A stretch of 64,000 bases of DNA, from positions 992,001 through 1,056,000 of the forward strand of contig NZ_CP103289.1 in NCBI RefSeq assembly GCF_024757985.1, in the 5' to 3' direction. The notes under the pieces are model-generated. The model made no database searches. It had not been told where the DNA came from and saw only the letters and a program-made list of their open reading frames with translations. Numbering within the stretch: the first letter of the stretch is position 1; each line of letters begins with the position of its first letter. This DNA is from Cellulomonas sp. NS3. GTDB lineage: Bacteria > Actinomycetota > Actinomycetes > Actinomycetales > Cellulomonadaceae. Below are positions 31,557-38,803 of this stretch, piece after piece. The translations under genes and the position numbers were made by a program.

Positions 31557-32075
31557 GTGCGCGTCCTGACCTACTCCCTCATGCGGCTCGGGCTGCTCGC
31601 CGTCTGCTTCGCCGGGCTCTACTGGGCCGGTGCCGGCCTCTGGGTCGCGTTCCTCGTCGCGACGTTCCTCGCCTGGGGCCTGTCGTACGTGCTGCTCGCC
31701 GGGCCCCGCGACGCCGCCGCGCTCGAGATCGCGGAGCGTGCGCAGGCGCGGGCGGCTCGCTCGGGCCGTTCGCAGCGCGAGCTCGACGACGACGCCGCCG
31801 AGGACGCCGCGGTCGACGCGGCGCTCGCCACGACCGGGCCGGGCGTCCCCGGCGTCCCGCTCGCCGCCCGTCCGGTCACCGGCACCGCCGCGTCGCTCGA
31901 CGCGGACGCCGCCCAGGACGCGGTCGACGCGGGCGTCCCGGCGTCAGAGCGCGAGGCCGACGCCGAGCAGGATCCCGTAGCCGAGCTCGAGCAGGCCGGT
32001 CCCGGCGAGGACCGGGACGAGCGCGACGCCGCGCGCCCCGACCAGCACGGTGAACGCGAGCACCCCCGCCGGTAG
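31557..32075 (+). CDS. DUF4229-like two-helix membrane protein with antisense tail
   Basis: A 172-residue protein. Two adjacent hydrophobic helices (LLAVCFAGLYWAGAGLWVAF and LVATFLAWGLSYVLLAG) and the following AxxIAERAQARA region match DUF4229. Beyond about residue 100 it is an acidic, disordered tail. The last ~44 codons run antisense through the 3' end of menA, because no stop codon appears before 32073-32075. The conserved part ends well before that, so the tail is probably a dispensable read-through extension. GTG start with probable leaderless promoter. Confidence 0.7.
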   Translation: MRVLTYSLMRLGLLAVCFAGLYWAGAGLWVAFLVATFLAWGLSYVLLAGPRDAAALEIAERAQARAARSGRSQRELDDDAAEDAAVDAALATTGPGVPGVPLAARPVTGTAASLDADAAQDAVDAGVPASEREADAEQDPVAELEQAGPGEDRDERDAARPDQHGEREHPRR

Positions 32076-32813
32076 CGCGAGCACGAGCACGAGCAGGGCC
32101 CCGGGAGCGGCGAACGCGCACGCGACCCCGAGCAGCAGCGGGAGGGTCACGAGCAGCGCGTACGCGCGCCGGGCCCGGTGGTCGCCGAGCCGGACCGCGA
32201 CCGTGCGCTTGCCGACGAGCACGTCGGTCGGGATGTCGCGCAGGTTGTTGACCATGAGCAGCGCGCACGCGAGCAGCCCGACCCCGACGGCGCCGGCGGC
32301 GGCGACCCACGAGACGCGGTCCGCCTGGGTGTACGTCGTGCCGAGCACCGCGACGAGCCCGAAGAACACGAAGACGCCGACCTCGCCGAGCCCGCGGTAG
32401 CCGTACGGGCGCCGCCCCCCGGTGTAGAACCACGCGGCGGCGACGGCGAGCGCCCCGACCCCGAGCAGCCACCACTGGCCGGTGAGCAGCACGAGCACGA
32501 GCCCGAGCGCCGCGCCGACCCCGAGGGCCGCGAAGGCGGCGAGCCGCACCTGCGCCGGCGGGGCCGCGCCGGACGCGGTGAGCCGCATCGGTCCGACGCG
32601 CTCGGTGTCCGTGCCGCGCACGCCGTCGGAGTAGTCGTTCGCGTAGTTCACGCCGACCTGCAGCGCGAGCGCGACGCCGAGCGCGAGCAGCGCCCGGCCT
32701 TGGTGCGCCTGGTCGAGCTGCGCGGCGGCGCCGGTGCCGACGAGCGCCGGGGCGGCCGCCGCGGGCAGCGTGCGCGGGCGCGCACCGGCGATCCACTCGG
32801 ACGTCGTGGCCAT
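31944..32813 (-). CDS. menA: 1,4-dihydroxy-2-naphthoate polyprenyltransferase
   Basis: A 289-residue UbiA-family integral membrane prenyltransferase. The two Asp-rich motifs are NYANDYSDGVRGTD and NNLRDIPTDVLVGKRT; about eight hydrophobic segments follow the usual topology. MenA attaches the polyprenyl chain to dihydroxynaphthoate, giving demethylmenaquinone, using the product of a polyprenyl synthase like the one at the right edge. AGGAG precedes the ATG. Its 3' end overlaps the convergent DUF4229-like gene by 132 bp. Confidence 0.95.
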   Translation of the reverse strand: MATTSEWIAGARPRTLPAAAAPALVGTGAAAQLDQAHQGRALLALGVALALQVGVNYANDYSDGVRGTDTERVGPMRLTASGAAPPAQVRLAAFAALGVGAALGLVLVLLTGQWWLLGVGALAVAAAWFYTGGRRPYGYRGLGEVGVFVFFGLVAVLGTTYTQADRVSWVAAAGAVGVGLLACALLMVNNLRDIPTDVLVGKRTVAVRLGDHRARRAYALLVTLPLLLGVACAFAAPGALLVLVLALPAGVLAFTVLVGARGVALVPVLAGTGLLELGYGILLGVGLAL

Positions 32814-32897
32814 CGTGCTCCTGTCGGGTCGCGCCGCGAGCGCGGTGCTGGGGGTCGTGGTGGTGCGGGGCGGTGCGTCCGGGCGCTGCAGCGGGGG

Positions 32898-34142
32898 TCA
32901 GCGCCCGAGCCGGTCCGCGGCCAGCCGGGCGACCGCCGCACGGTCGGGCTTGCCGGGTCCGCGCAGCGGCAGGGACTCCACCACGACCACGGCACGGGGC
33001 GCCGCGGCGTGCCCCAGGCTACGCGCGACGGCGGCCCGGACGTCGTCGTGCGCGGGCGCGCGGGCGCCGTCGTGCAGCACGAGCACGGCGGTCACCGACT
33101 GCCCCCACTCCTGGTCGGGCAGCCCGACGACGCAGACGTCCGCGACACCGTCCAGCGCACCGAGGACCCGCTCGACCGCGGCGGGGGCGACCTTCGCGCC
33201 GCCGGTCACGAGCACGTCGTCGGCGCGCCCGAGCACGCGCAGCACGGGCCCGGCGGGCCGGTCCGTCGCGTCGTCCGGGGCCGGACCAGTGACGAGCTCG
33301 CCGAGGTCCCCGGTCCGCAGCCACCGCCGCCCGCCGCGCTCGACGAACGCCTCGCCGTCGAGGTCGGGCCGGCCGCGGTACCCGGTCGCGAGCACGGGCC
33401 CGGCGAGCAGCACGCGCCCGTCCGCGGGGTCGACGTCGACCTCGACGCCGTCGAGCGGCACGCCGTCGTACACGCACCCGCCGCACGTCTCCGACATCCC
33501 GTACGTCGTCACGACCCGCACGCCCGCCGCGCGCGCGTCCGTGAGCAGCCCGGCGGCGGTGGCGGCGCCGCCGACGAGCACCGCGTCGAACGTGCGCAGC
33601 GCGGCGAGCGCACCGGGGGAGCCGAGCAGGCGGTGCAGCTGGGTCGGCACGAGCGAGGTGTACCGGCGATGGGGCGACCCCGGCCGGTCGAGCTCGCCCA
33701 CCGCCCGCTCGAACGCGTCCGCACGGAACGGCCCGGGCGCGAGCACGACCGGCTCGGTCCCCGCGAGCAGCGACCGGACCAGCACCTGCACCCCCGCGAC
33801 GTGCACCGGCGGCAGCGCGAGCAGCCAGCGCCCGTGGCCACCGAGCCGGGCCGCGGTCGCCTCCCCCGACGCGCGCAGCGCCGCCGCCGAGAGCAGCACG
33901 TCCCGCGGCGCGCCCGTGGAGCCGGAGGTGCGCACGACGAGCGCGACGTCGTCGGGCACCTCACCGGGGTGCTCCGGCGCGGGCTCGTCCGCCGGGACGG
34001 GGAGCACCGCCGGGCCGGTCCCGTCGAGCGCGGCGCCGAGCGCCGCGAGCAGCGCGTGCACGGGGTCGCCCGCGGACGGTGCGGTGCCCGGGGAGCCGCC
34101 GGGACCGGACGACACGGGCACGCAGCGGACCGGACGGCTCAC
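32898..34142 (-). CDS. menE: O-succinylbenzoate-CoA ligase
   Basis: A 414-residue member of the ANL adenylating superfamily, at the short end typical of actinobacterial MenE. Motifs: VVRTSGSTGAPRDVLLS (P-loop), VTTYGMSETCGGCVYDG (A5), WLRTGDLGE (A7), LRVLGRADDVLVTGGAKV (A8) and the catalytic Lys in PLRGPGKPDRAA (A10). It activates o-succinylbenzoate with ATP and CoA for ring closure by MenB. GTG start without ribosome binding site; TACGCT six bases upstream suggests a leaderless message. Located 84 bases upstream of menA on the same strand. Confidence 0.95.
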   Translation of the reverse strand: MSRPVRCVPVSSGPGGSPGTAPSAGDPVHALLAALGAALDGTGPAVLPVPADEPAPEHPGEVPDDVALVVRTSGSTGAPRDVLLSAAALRASGEATAARLGGHGRWLLALPPVHVAGVQVLVRSLLAGTEPVVLAPGPFRADAFERAVGELDRPGSPHRRYTSLVPTQLHRLLGSPGALAALRTFDAVLVGGAATAAGLLTDARAAGVRVVTTYGMSETCGGCVYDGVPLDGVEVDVDPADGRVLLAGPVLATGYRGRPDLDGEAFVERGGRRWLRTGDLGELVTGPAPDDATDRPAGPVLRVLGRADDVLVTGGAKVAPAAVERVLGALDGVADVCVVGLPDQEWGQSVTAVLVLHDGARAPAHDDVRAAVARSLGHAAAPRAVVVVESLPLRGPGKPDRAAVARLAADRLGR

Positions 34143-34148
34143 CGGGCC

Positions 34149-34170
34149 AGCGTAGGCGGGACCGTAGAGT
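34149..34170. promoter_or_regulatory. Divergent promoters for menE and the first DUF3048 gene
   Basis: Minus-strand TACGCT (34154-34149) serves menE without a leader. Plus-strand TAGAGT (34165-34170) would start a transcript near 34177 with a leader of about 37 bases and the AAGGAG site at 34201. The two -10 boxes are only 10 bases apart. Confidence 0.5.
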
Positions 34171-34213
34171 GTGGCCGACCCGGCCGCCCGCCCGGGACCG
34201 AAGGAGCTCGCCC

Positions 34214-35308
34214 GTGCCCACGTCCGCGCCGCCCGTGCCCACGCGCCCCGCCCGGCACGCGCGCACCCACGCCGCCGTCGTCCTCGGGCTCGTCGCTCTC
34301 CTCGGTGCCTGCTCGGGCGGCGCGGACGCCCCGACCGACCCGCCCGTGACCCTGCCACCGGTCATCACGCCCGCGAAGCACGCCGCACCCGCCCCCGTCG
34401 TCCCGCCGCGCTGGGTGCTCACGGGCGTGCCGTCGACGGAGCTCGTCGAGCGTCCGGCGCTCGCCGTCAAGATCGAGAACCCCAAGGAGGTCCGCCCGCA
34501 GACGGGCCTCGACCAGGCGGACGTCGTCTGGGAGCAGGTCGTCGAGGGCGGGGTCACGCGCTTCGTCGCGGTCTTCCACTCGACCGTCCCCGCCGAGGTC
34601 GGCCCCATCCGCTCGGTGCGCCCGATGGACCCCGCGATCGCCGCGCCGCTGCACGGCGTCATCGCGTTCTCCGGCGGGCAGCCCGGCTTCGTGCAGGCGC
34701 TCTCCGCCGCGGGGCTGCAGACCGTGAGCCACGACGCCGGCGACGACGGCTTCTACCGGACCAAGGGCCGCACGGCGCCGCACAACGTCTTCGGCGACCC
34801 GGCGGCGTTCCTCGGGCAGGCCGACGCCGGGCACGCGGCCTCGCCGCCCGAGCAGTTCCACTTCGCGCGCCGCCCCGAGCTCGCGACCGCGGCCGTCGCC
34901 GGCACCCCGGCGGCACAGGTCGCGGTGACGATGTCGTCGTACTCGAGGCCCTCGTGGGACTGGAGCGCGGCCGACGGCGCGTGGCTGCGCTCGGAGTCCG
35001 GGACGCCCGCCACCTCCGCGTCGGGCGCGCGGCTCGCGGCGACGAACGTCGTGACGCTCCGCGTGGACCTCGTGGCGTCGGGCACCGTCGACCCGGCCGG
35101 CAGCCCGGTCCCGGAGACGAGGCTCGTCGGCTCGGGGGAGGCGCTCGTCGCGACCGGGGGCAGGACGCTCGCCGCGACCTGGACCAAGGCGTCCACGGAC
35201 GCGCCGCTCACGCTCGCGACCGCCGACGGCACGGACGTGCGGCTCGCGCCGGGCGCGACGTGGGTCGAGCTCGTGCCGAACGGCTCCGGCGCGGTGACCG
35301 TCGGCTGA
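34214..35308 (+). CDS. DUF3048 (YerB-like) lipoprotein, copy 1
   Basis: A 364-residue exported protein. AAGGAG seven bases before GTG 34214 fixes the start; the signal peptide ends in LLGAC. The DUF3048 core is seen as RPALAVKIENPKEVRPQTGLDQADVVWEQ, VGPIRSVRPMDP and SHDAGDDGFYRTKGRTAPHNVFGDP, ending with LAPGATWVELVPNGSG. Function is unknown; YerB of Bacillus is a lipoprotein of the same family. It stands in tandem with a clear paralogue 25 bases downstream. Sited between menE and menB but with no evident link to menaquinone. Confidence 0.88.
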   Translation: MPTSAPPVPTRPARHARTHAAVVLGLVALLGACSGGADAPTDPPVTLPPVITPAKHAAPAPVVPPRWVLTGVPSTELVERPALAVKIENPKEVRPQTGLDQADVVWEQVVEGGVTRFVAVFHSTVPAEVGPIRSVRPMDPAIAAPLHGVIAFSGGQPGFVQALSAAGLQTVSHDAGDDGFYRTKGRTAPHNVFGDPAAFLGQADAGHAASPPEQFHFARRPELATAAVAGTPAAQVAVTMSSYSRPSWDWSAADGAWLRSESGTPATSASGARLAATNVVTLRVDLVASGTVDPAGSPVPETRLVGSGEALVATGGRTLAATWTKASTDAPLTLATADGTDVRLAPGATWVELVPNGSGAVTVG

Positions 35309-35333
35309 GCCGGCGGCGGAGGGACGGCAGGAC

Positions 35334-36449
35334 GTGACGACGACGGGGGACGGCATGGCGCGGAGCGGGCGGACGGACACGGCGCGACCGGGCGGGCGGG
35401 GACGCGCGGCCCAGGTCGCGGCGACCCTCGCCGGCGCGGTGCTCGCGCTCGCGGCGTGCGGCTCGCCCGAGGCGGTGGCGCCCGCACCCGAGACCGTGAC
35501 GGTCAGCCCGACGACCGCACCCGCGAAGGGCGCCGCGCCGGCTCCGGTCGTGCCGCCGACGTGGCCGCTGACCGGGCTGCCGGGCGAGCCCGCCCCGCGG
35601 CCGGCCCTCGCGGTGAAGGTCGAGAACACCGCGGTCGCGCGGCCGCAGAGCGGGCTCGAGCAGGCGGACGTGGTCTGGGAGACGATCGTCGAGTTCGACG
35701 TCTCCCGGCTCATCGCCGTGTTCCACTCGCAGGTGCCCGGCGAGGTCGGCCCCATCCGCTCGGTCCGGCCCATGGACCCGCCGGTGACCGCGCCCCTGCA
35801 CGGCCTCCTCGCGTTCTCCGGCGGGCAGCCCGGCATCCTCGACCTCGTCGACGCCAGCGGGGTGCAGGCGCTGAGCCACGACGCCGGGGTCGAGGGCATG
35901 TACCGGGTCCGGGGCCGGTCGGCGCCGCACAACGTGTACGGCAGCCCGGAGACCTTCTGGGGGCTGGCCGACGCCGGGCACCAGGCGGCGCCCGCCGAGC
36001 AGTTCGAGTTCGCCCGCTCGCTCGACCGCGCCGCCGCCGTCGTCGCCGGGACGCCCGCGACCACGCTGGCGTTCCGGCTCTCCGCGGCGTCGAGCCCGTC
36101 GTGGACCTGGGACGGCACGTCGTGGCTGCGCTCCGAGGGCAGCACGCCCGCGGTCGCGGCGAGCGGCGCGCGGCTCGCCGCGACCAACGTCGTCTCGATC
36201 ACCGCCGACCACCCCGCGACGGAGTTCGGCGCGCAGGGCGGGGCCGCGGTCCCCACCTACGTGCTCGTCGGCTCCGGGGACGCCACCGTCGCCTCGGGCG
36301 GCAAGGTCGTCCAGGTGCGCTGGCAGAAGGACGCCGACGACCAGCCCTTGCGCCTGTTCCTGCCCGACGGGTCGCCCGCGCGCCTGGCGCCGGGCACCAC
36401 CTGGGTCGAGCTCGTGCCGGCCGGGTCCGGGAGCCTCACGGTCAGCTGA
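35334..36449 (+). CDS. DUF3048 (YerB-like) lipoprotein, copy 2
   Basis: A 371-residue paralogue of the preceding gene, with the signal peptide ending LALAAC. Shared landmarks appear in the same order: PAKGAAPAPVVPPTWPLTG, RPALAVKVENTAVARPQSGLEQADVVWE, GPIRSVRPMDPPV, HDAGVEGMYRVRGRSAPHNVYG and LAPGTTWVELVPAGSG. GTG 35334 (with GGCAGGA upstream) is taken as the start; ATG 35355 is an alternative. It is likely co-transcribed with copy 1 and the two may form a hetero-complex on the cell surface. Function unknown. Confidence 0.87.
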   Translation: MTTTGDGMARSGRTDTARPGGRGRAAQVAATLAGAVLALAACGSPEAVAPAPETVTVSPTTAPAKGAAPAPVVPPTWPLTGLPGEPAPRPALAVKVENTAVARPQSGLEQADVVWETIVEFDVSRLIAVFHSQVPGEVGPIRSVRPMDPPVTAPLHGLLAFSGGQPGILDLVDASGVQALSHDAGVEGMYRVRGRSAPHNVYGSPETFWGLADAGHQAAPAEQFEFARSLDRAAAVVAGTPATTLAFRLSAASSPSWTWDGTSWLRSEGSTPAVAASGARLAATNVVSITADHPATEFGAQGGAAVPTYVLVGSGDATVASGGKVVQVRWQKDADDQPLRLFLPDGSPARLAPGTTWVELVPAGSGSLTVS

Positions 36450-36610
36450 GACGGCAGCGCGGCGCGCGCCGGCGAGCGCGTCGCCCGAACGGCCTCAGCC
36501 CGCGGGATGACCGGGGCGACGACGTCGTGCTCCCGGCGGTGGACCGTGGGCGGTGGGCTCCGTCCCGTGGGCCGATGCGGCCCCGGCCGGCCCGGCCGCA
36601 CGCTGGTGCC

Positions 36611-36775
36611 ATGACCACGATCACGTCCGAGAGCTCCGAGGAGCGCGCCGACCGCGTGCACTCCCTCGGCGCCGTCCTCGCGTCCGTCACCATCCTGTCC
36701 GCGCTGCTCCTGGGCGCCTCCTACGCCGTCGCGCAGGTCGTCCAGGTCGCGGTCTGGGCGTTCTCCGGCAGCTGA
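36611..36775 (+). CDS. 54-residue single-helix membrane protein
   Basis: A short protein with a polar N-terminus (MTTITSESSEERADRVHS) and one hydrophobic helix covering most of the rest (AVLASVTILSALLLGASYAVAQVVQVAVWAF). It is preceded by CACGCT exactly six bases before the ATG, the same layout as other leaderless genes in this window, which supports it being real. No family recognised. Upstream gap 36450-36610 shows nothing else. Confidence 0.45.
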   Translation: MTTITSESSEERADRVHSLGAVLASVTILSALLLGASYAVAQVVQVAVWAFSGS

Positions 36776-36841
36776 CCGCGCGCACCGGGACTGGCCGCGG
36801 CCGGACCCGGCACCCGGCCCGCACGAGCCGCGCCCGACGCG

Positions 36842-37813
36842 TCAGTAGGCGTACCCGAACCCCGACCAGTCCGGGTCGCGGCGCTGCAGGAACGCGTCGC
36901 GCCCCTCGACCGCCTCGTCCGTCATGTACGCGAGCCGCGTCGCCTCGCCCGCGAAGACCTGCTGCCCCGCGAGCCCGTCGTCCGCGAGGTTGAACGCGAA
37001 CTTGAGCATGCGGATCGCCTGCGGCGACTTGGTCGCCACGATCCGCGCGTACTCGAGCGCCGCGTCCTCGAGGTCCGCGTGGTCGACGACGTCGTTCACC
37101 GAGCCCCAGTCGTACGCCTCCTGCGCCGAGTACTCGCGTGCGAGGAAGAAGATCTCCCGGGCCCGCTTCTGGCCGACCTGGCGCGCGAGCAGCGCCGAGC
37201 CGTAGCCGCCGTCGAACGACCCGACGTTCGCGTCGGTCTGCATGAACCGCGCGTGCTCGCGCGAGGCGATCGTCAGGTCCGCGACGACGTGCAGCGAGTG
37301 CCCGCCGCCGGCCGCCCACCCGCCCACGACGGCGACGACGACCTTGGGCATCGTCCGGATGAGCCGCTGGACCTCGAGGATGTGCAGGCGCCCGGCCCGC
37401 GCCGGGTCGATCGCGTCCGCGGTCTGCGCGTCGGGGTCGCCCGTGTACCGGTAGCCGTCGCGCCCGCGGATGCGCTGGTCGCCGCCCGAGCAGAACGCCC
37501 AGCCGCCGTCCTTGGGGCTCGGGCCGTTGCCCGTGAGCAGGACCGTGCCGACGTCCGAGGACATCCGGGCGTGGTCGAGCACGCGGTAGAGCTCGTCGAC
37601 GGTGTGCGGGCGGAACGCGTTGCGCACCTCGGGCCGGTCGAACGCGACGCGGACCACGGGGAGGTCCCGCTCGACGGCGTCCGGCCCCGCGTCGGGGGAG
37701 GGTCGGGCGACCCCGCGGTGGTAGGTGAGGTCCGTGAGGTCCTCGAACCCGGCGACGGTGCGCCAGCGGGTCGGGTCGAACGTCTCGGACACCTGCGGGG
37801 GGAGCTCGCTCAC
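36842..37813 (-). CDS. menB: 1,4-dihydroxy-2-naphthoyl-CoA synthase
   Basis: A 323-residue crotonase-fold enzyme that closes the second ring of the naphthoate head group from o-succinylbenzoyl-CoA. Typical MenB landmarks: RVAFDRPEVRNAFRPHTVDELYR, GGWAFCSGGDQRIRGRDGYRY, VVAVVGGWAAGGGHSLHVVADLTIAS and FDGGYGSALLARQVGQKRAREI, then the C-terminal DPDWSGFGYAY. It is longer than many homologues owing to the ~40-residue N-terminus. The GTG has TAGGCT six bases upstream and no ribosome binding site. It is divergent from menC with 33 bp between starts. Confidence 0.96.
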   Translation of the reverse strand: MSELPPQVSETFDPTRWRTVAGFEDLTDLTYHRGVARPSPDAGPDAVERDLPVVRVAFDRPEVRNAFRPHTVDELYRVLDHARMSSDVGTVLLTGNGPSPKDGGWAFCSGGDQRIRGRDGYRYTGDPDAQTADAIDPARAGRLHILEVQRLIRTMPKVVVAVVGGWAAGGGHSLHVVADLTIASREHARFMQTDANVGSFDGGYGSALLARQVGQKRAREIFFLAREYSAQEAYDWGSVNDVVDHADLEDAALEYARIVATKSPQAIRMLKFAFNLADDGLAGQQVFAGEATRLAYMTDEAVEGRDAFLQRRDPDWSGFGYAY

Positions 37814-37819
37814 CGGACC

Positions 37820-37840
37820 AGCCTAGGTCCCGCATAGCCT
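37820..37840. promoter_or_regulatory. Minimal divergent leaderless promoter pair of menB and menC
   Basis: Minus-strand TAGGCT (37825-37820) lies six bases before the menB GTG and plus-strand TAGCCT (37835-37840) six bases before the menC GTG. The two -10 boxes are nine bases apart. A normal -35 for each promoter would fall at or within the other gene's first codons. Confidence 0.6.
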
Positions 37841-37846
37841 GGGTCC

Positions 37847-38803
37847 GTGACCCTCGACGTGTACTCGGTGCCGCTGCGCACGCGCTTCCGTGGCCTCGAC
37901 GTGCGCGACGGCGTGCTGCTGCGCGGCGCGGCCGGGTGGGGCGAGTTCAGCCCGTTCTGGGACTACGACGCCGACGAGTCGGCCGCGTGGCTGCGCGCCG
38001 CGCGCGAGGCCGCGGACGAGGGCTGGCCCGCTCCGGTGCGCACGCACGTCCCGGTGAACGTGACCGTGCCCGCGGTCGACGGGCCGGCCGCGCACCGCAT
38101 CGTGACGTCGTCGGGCGGGTGCCGGACCGCGAAGGTCAAGGTCGCCGAGCGCGGCCAGACCCTCGCACAGGAGATCGAGCGCCTCGAGGCGGTCCGCGAC
38201 GCGCTCGGGCCCGGCGGTGCGATCCGGGTGGACGCCAACGGCGGCTGGGACGTCGAGACCGCGGTCGCGCGCCTGCGCGTCCTCGACCGCGCGGCCGGGG
38301 GGCTCGAGTACGCCGAGCAGCCGGTGCCGACGGTCGAGGGCCTCGCCGCGGTCCGCCGCGCGGTCGACCTGCCGGTCGCCGCCGACGAGTCGATCCGCCG
38401 CGCCGAGGACCCGATGGCGGTCGTGCGCGCCCGCGCCGCCGACATCGCGGTGCTCAAGGTCCAGCCGCTCGGCGGGGTGCGTGCGTGCCTCGCGCTCGCG
38501 GAGGAGACGGGGCTGCCGGTCGTCGTCTCGTCAGCGCTCGAGAGCTCGGTCGGGCTCGCCGCCGGCCTCGCCCTCGCCGCGGCCCTGCCGCACCTGCCGT
38601 ACGCGTGCGGGCTCGCGACCGCGCAGCTGCTGACCGCGGACGTCACGACCGAGCCGCTGCTGCCCGTGGACGGGCAGCTCGAGGTCCGCCGCGTCGACGT
38701 CGACCCGGCTGCGCTCGACACGGTCCGCGCGCCCGAGGACGTGCGCGCACGCTGGGCGGCCCGCCTCGCGGAGGTCGAGGCCCGGTCTACGGTGGGACGG
38801 TGA
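37847..38803 (+). CDS. menC: O-succinylbenzoate synthase
   Basis: A 318-residue enolase-superfamily enzyme that dehydrates SHCHC to o-succinylbenzoate. Catalytic Lys in CRTAKVKVAE, metal ligands in IRVDANGGWD, EYAEQPV and VAADESIRR, and the second catalytic Lys in IAVLKVQPLGG all fit MenC. The N-terminal capping domain is in place (GVLLRGAAGWGEFSPFWDY). Leaderless GTG start behind TAGCCT. Its stop shares bases with the menD GTG (GTGA). Confidence 0.93.
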   Translation: MTLDVYSVPLRTRFRGLDVRDGVLLRGAAGWGEFSPFWDYDADESAAWLRAAREAADEGWPAPVRTHVPVNVTVPAVDGPAAHRIVTSSGGCRTAKVKVAERGQTLAQEIERLEAVRDALGPGGAIRVDANGGWDVETAVARLRVLDRAAGGLEYAEQPVPTVEGLAAVRRAVDLPVAADESIRRAEDPMAVVRARAADIAVLKVQPLGGVRACLALAEETGLPVVVSSALESSVGLAAGLALAAALPHLPYACGLATAQLLTADVTTEPLLPVDGQLEVRRVDVDPAALDTVRAPEDVRARWAARLAEVEARSTVGR

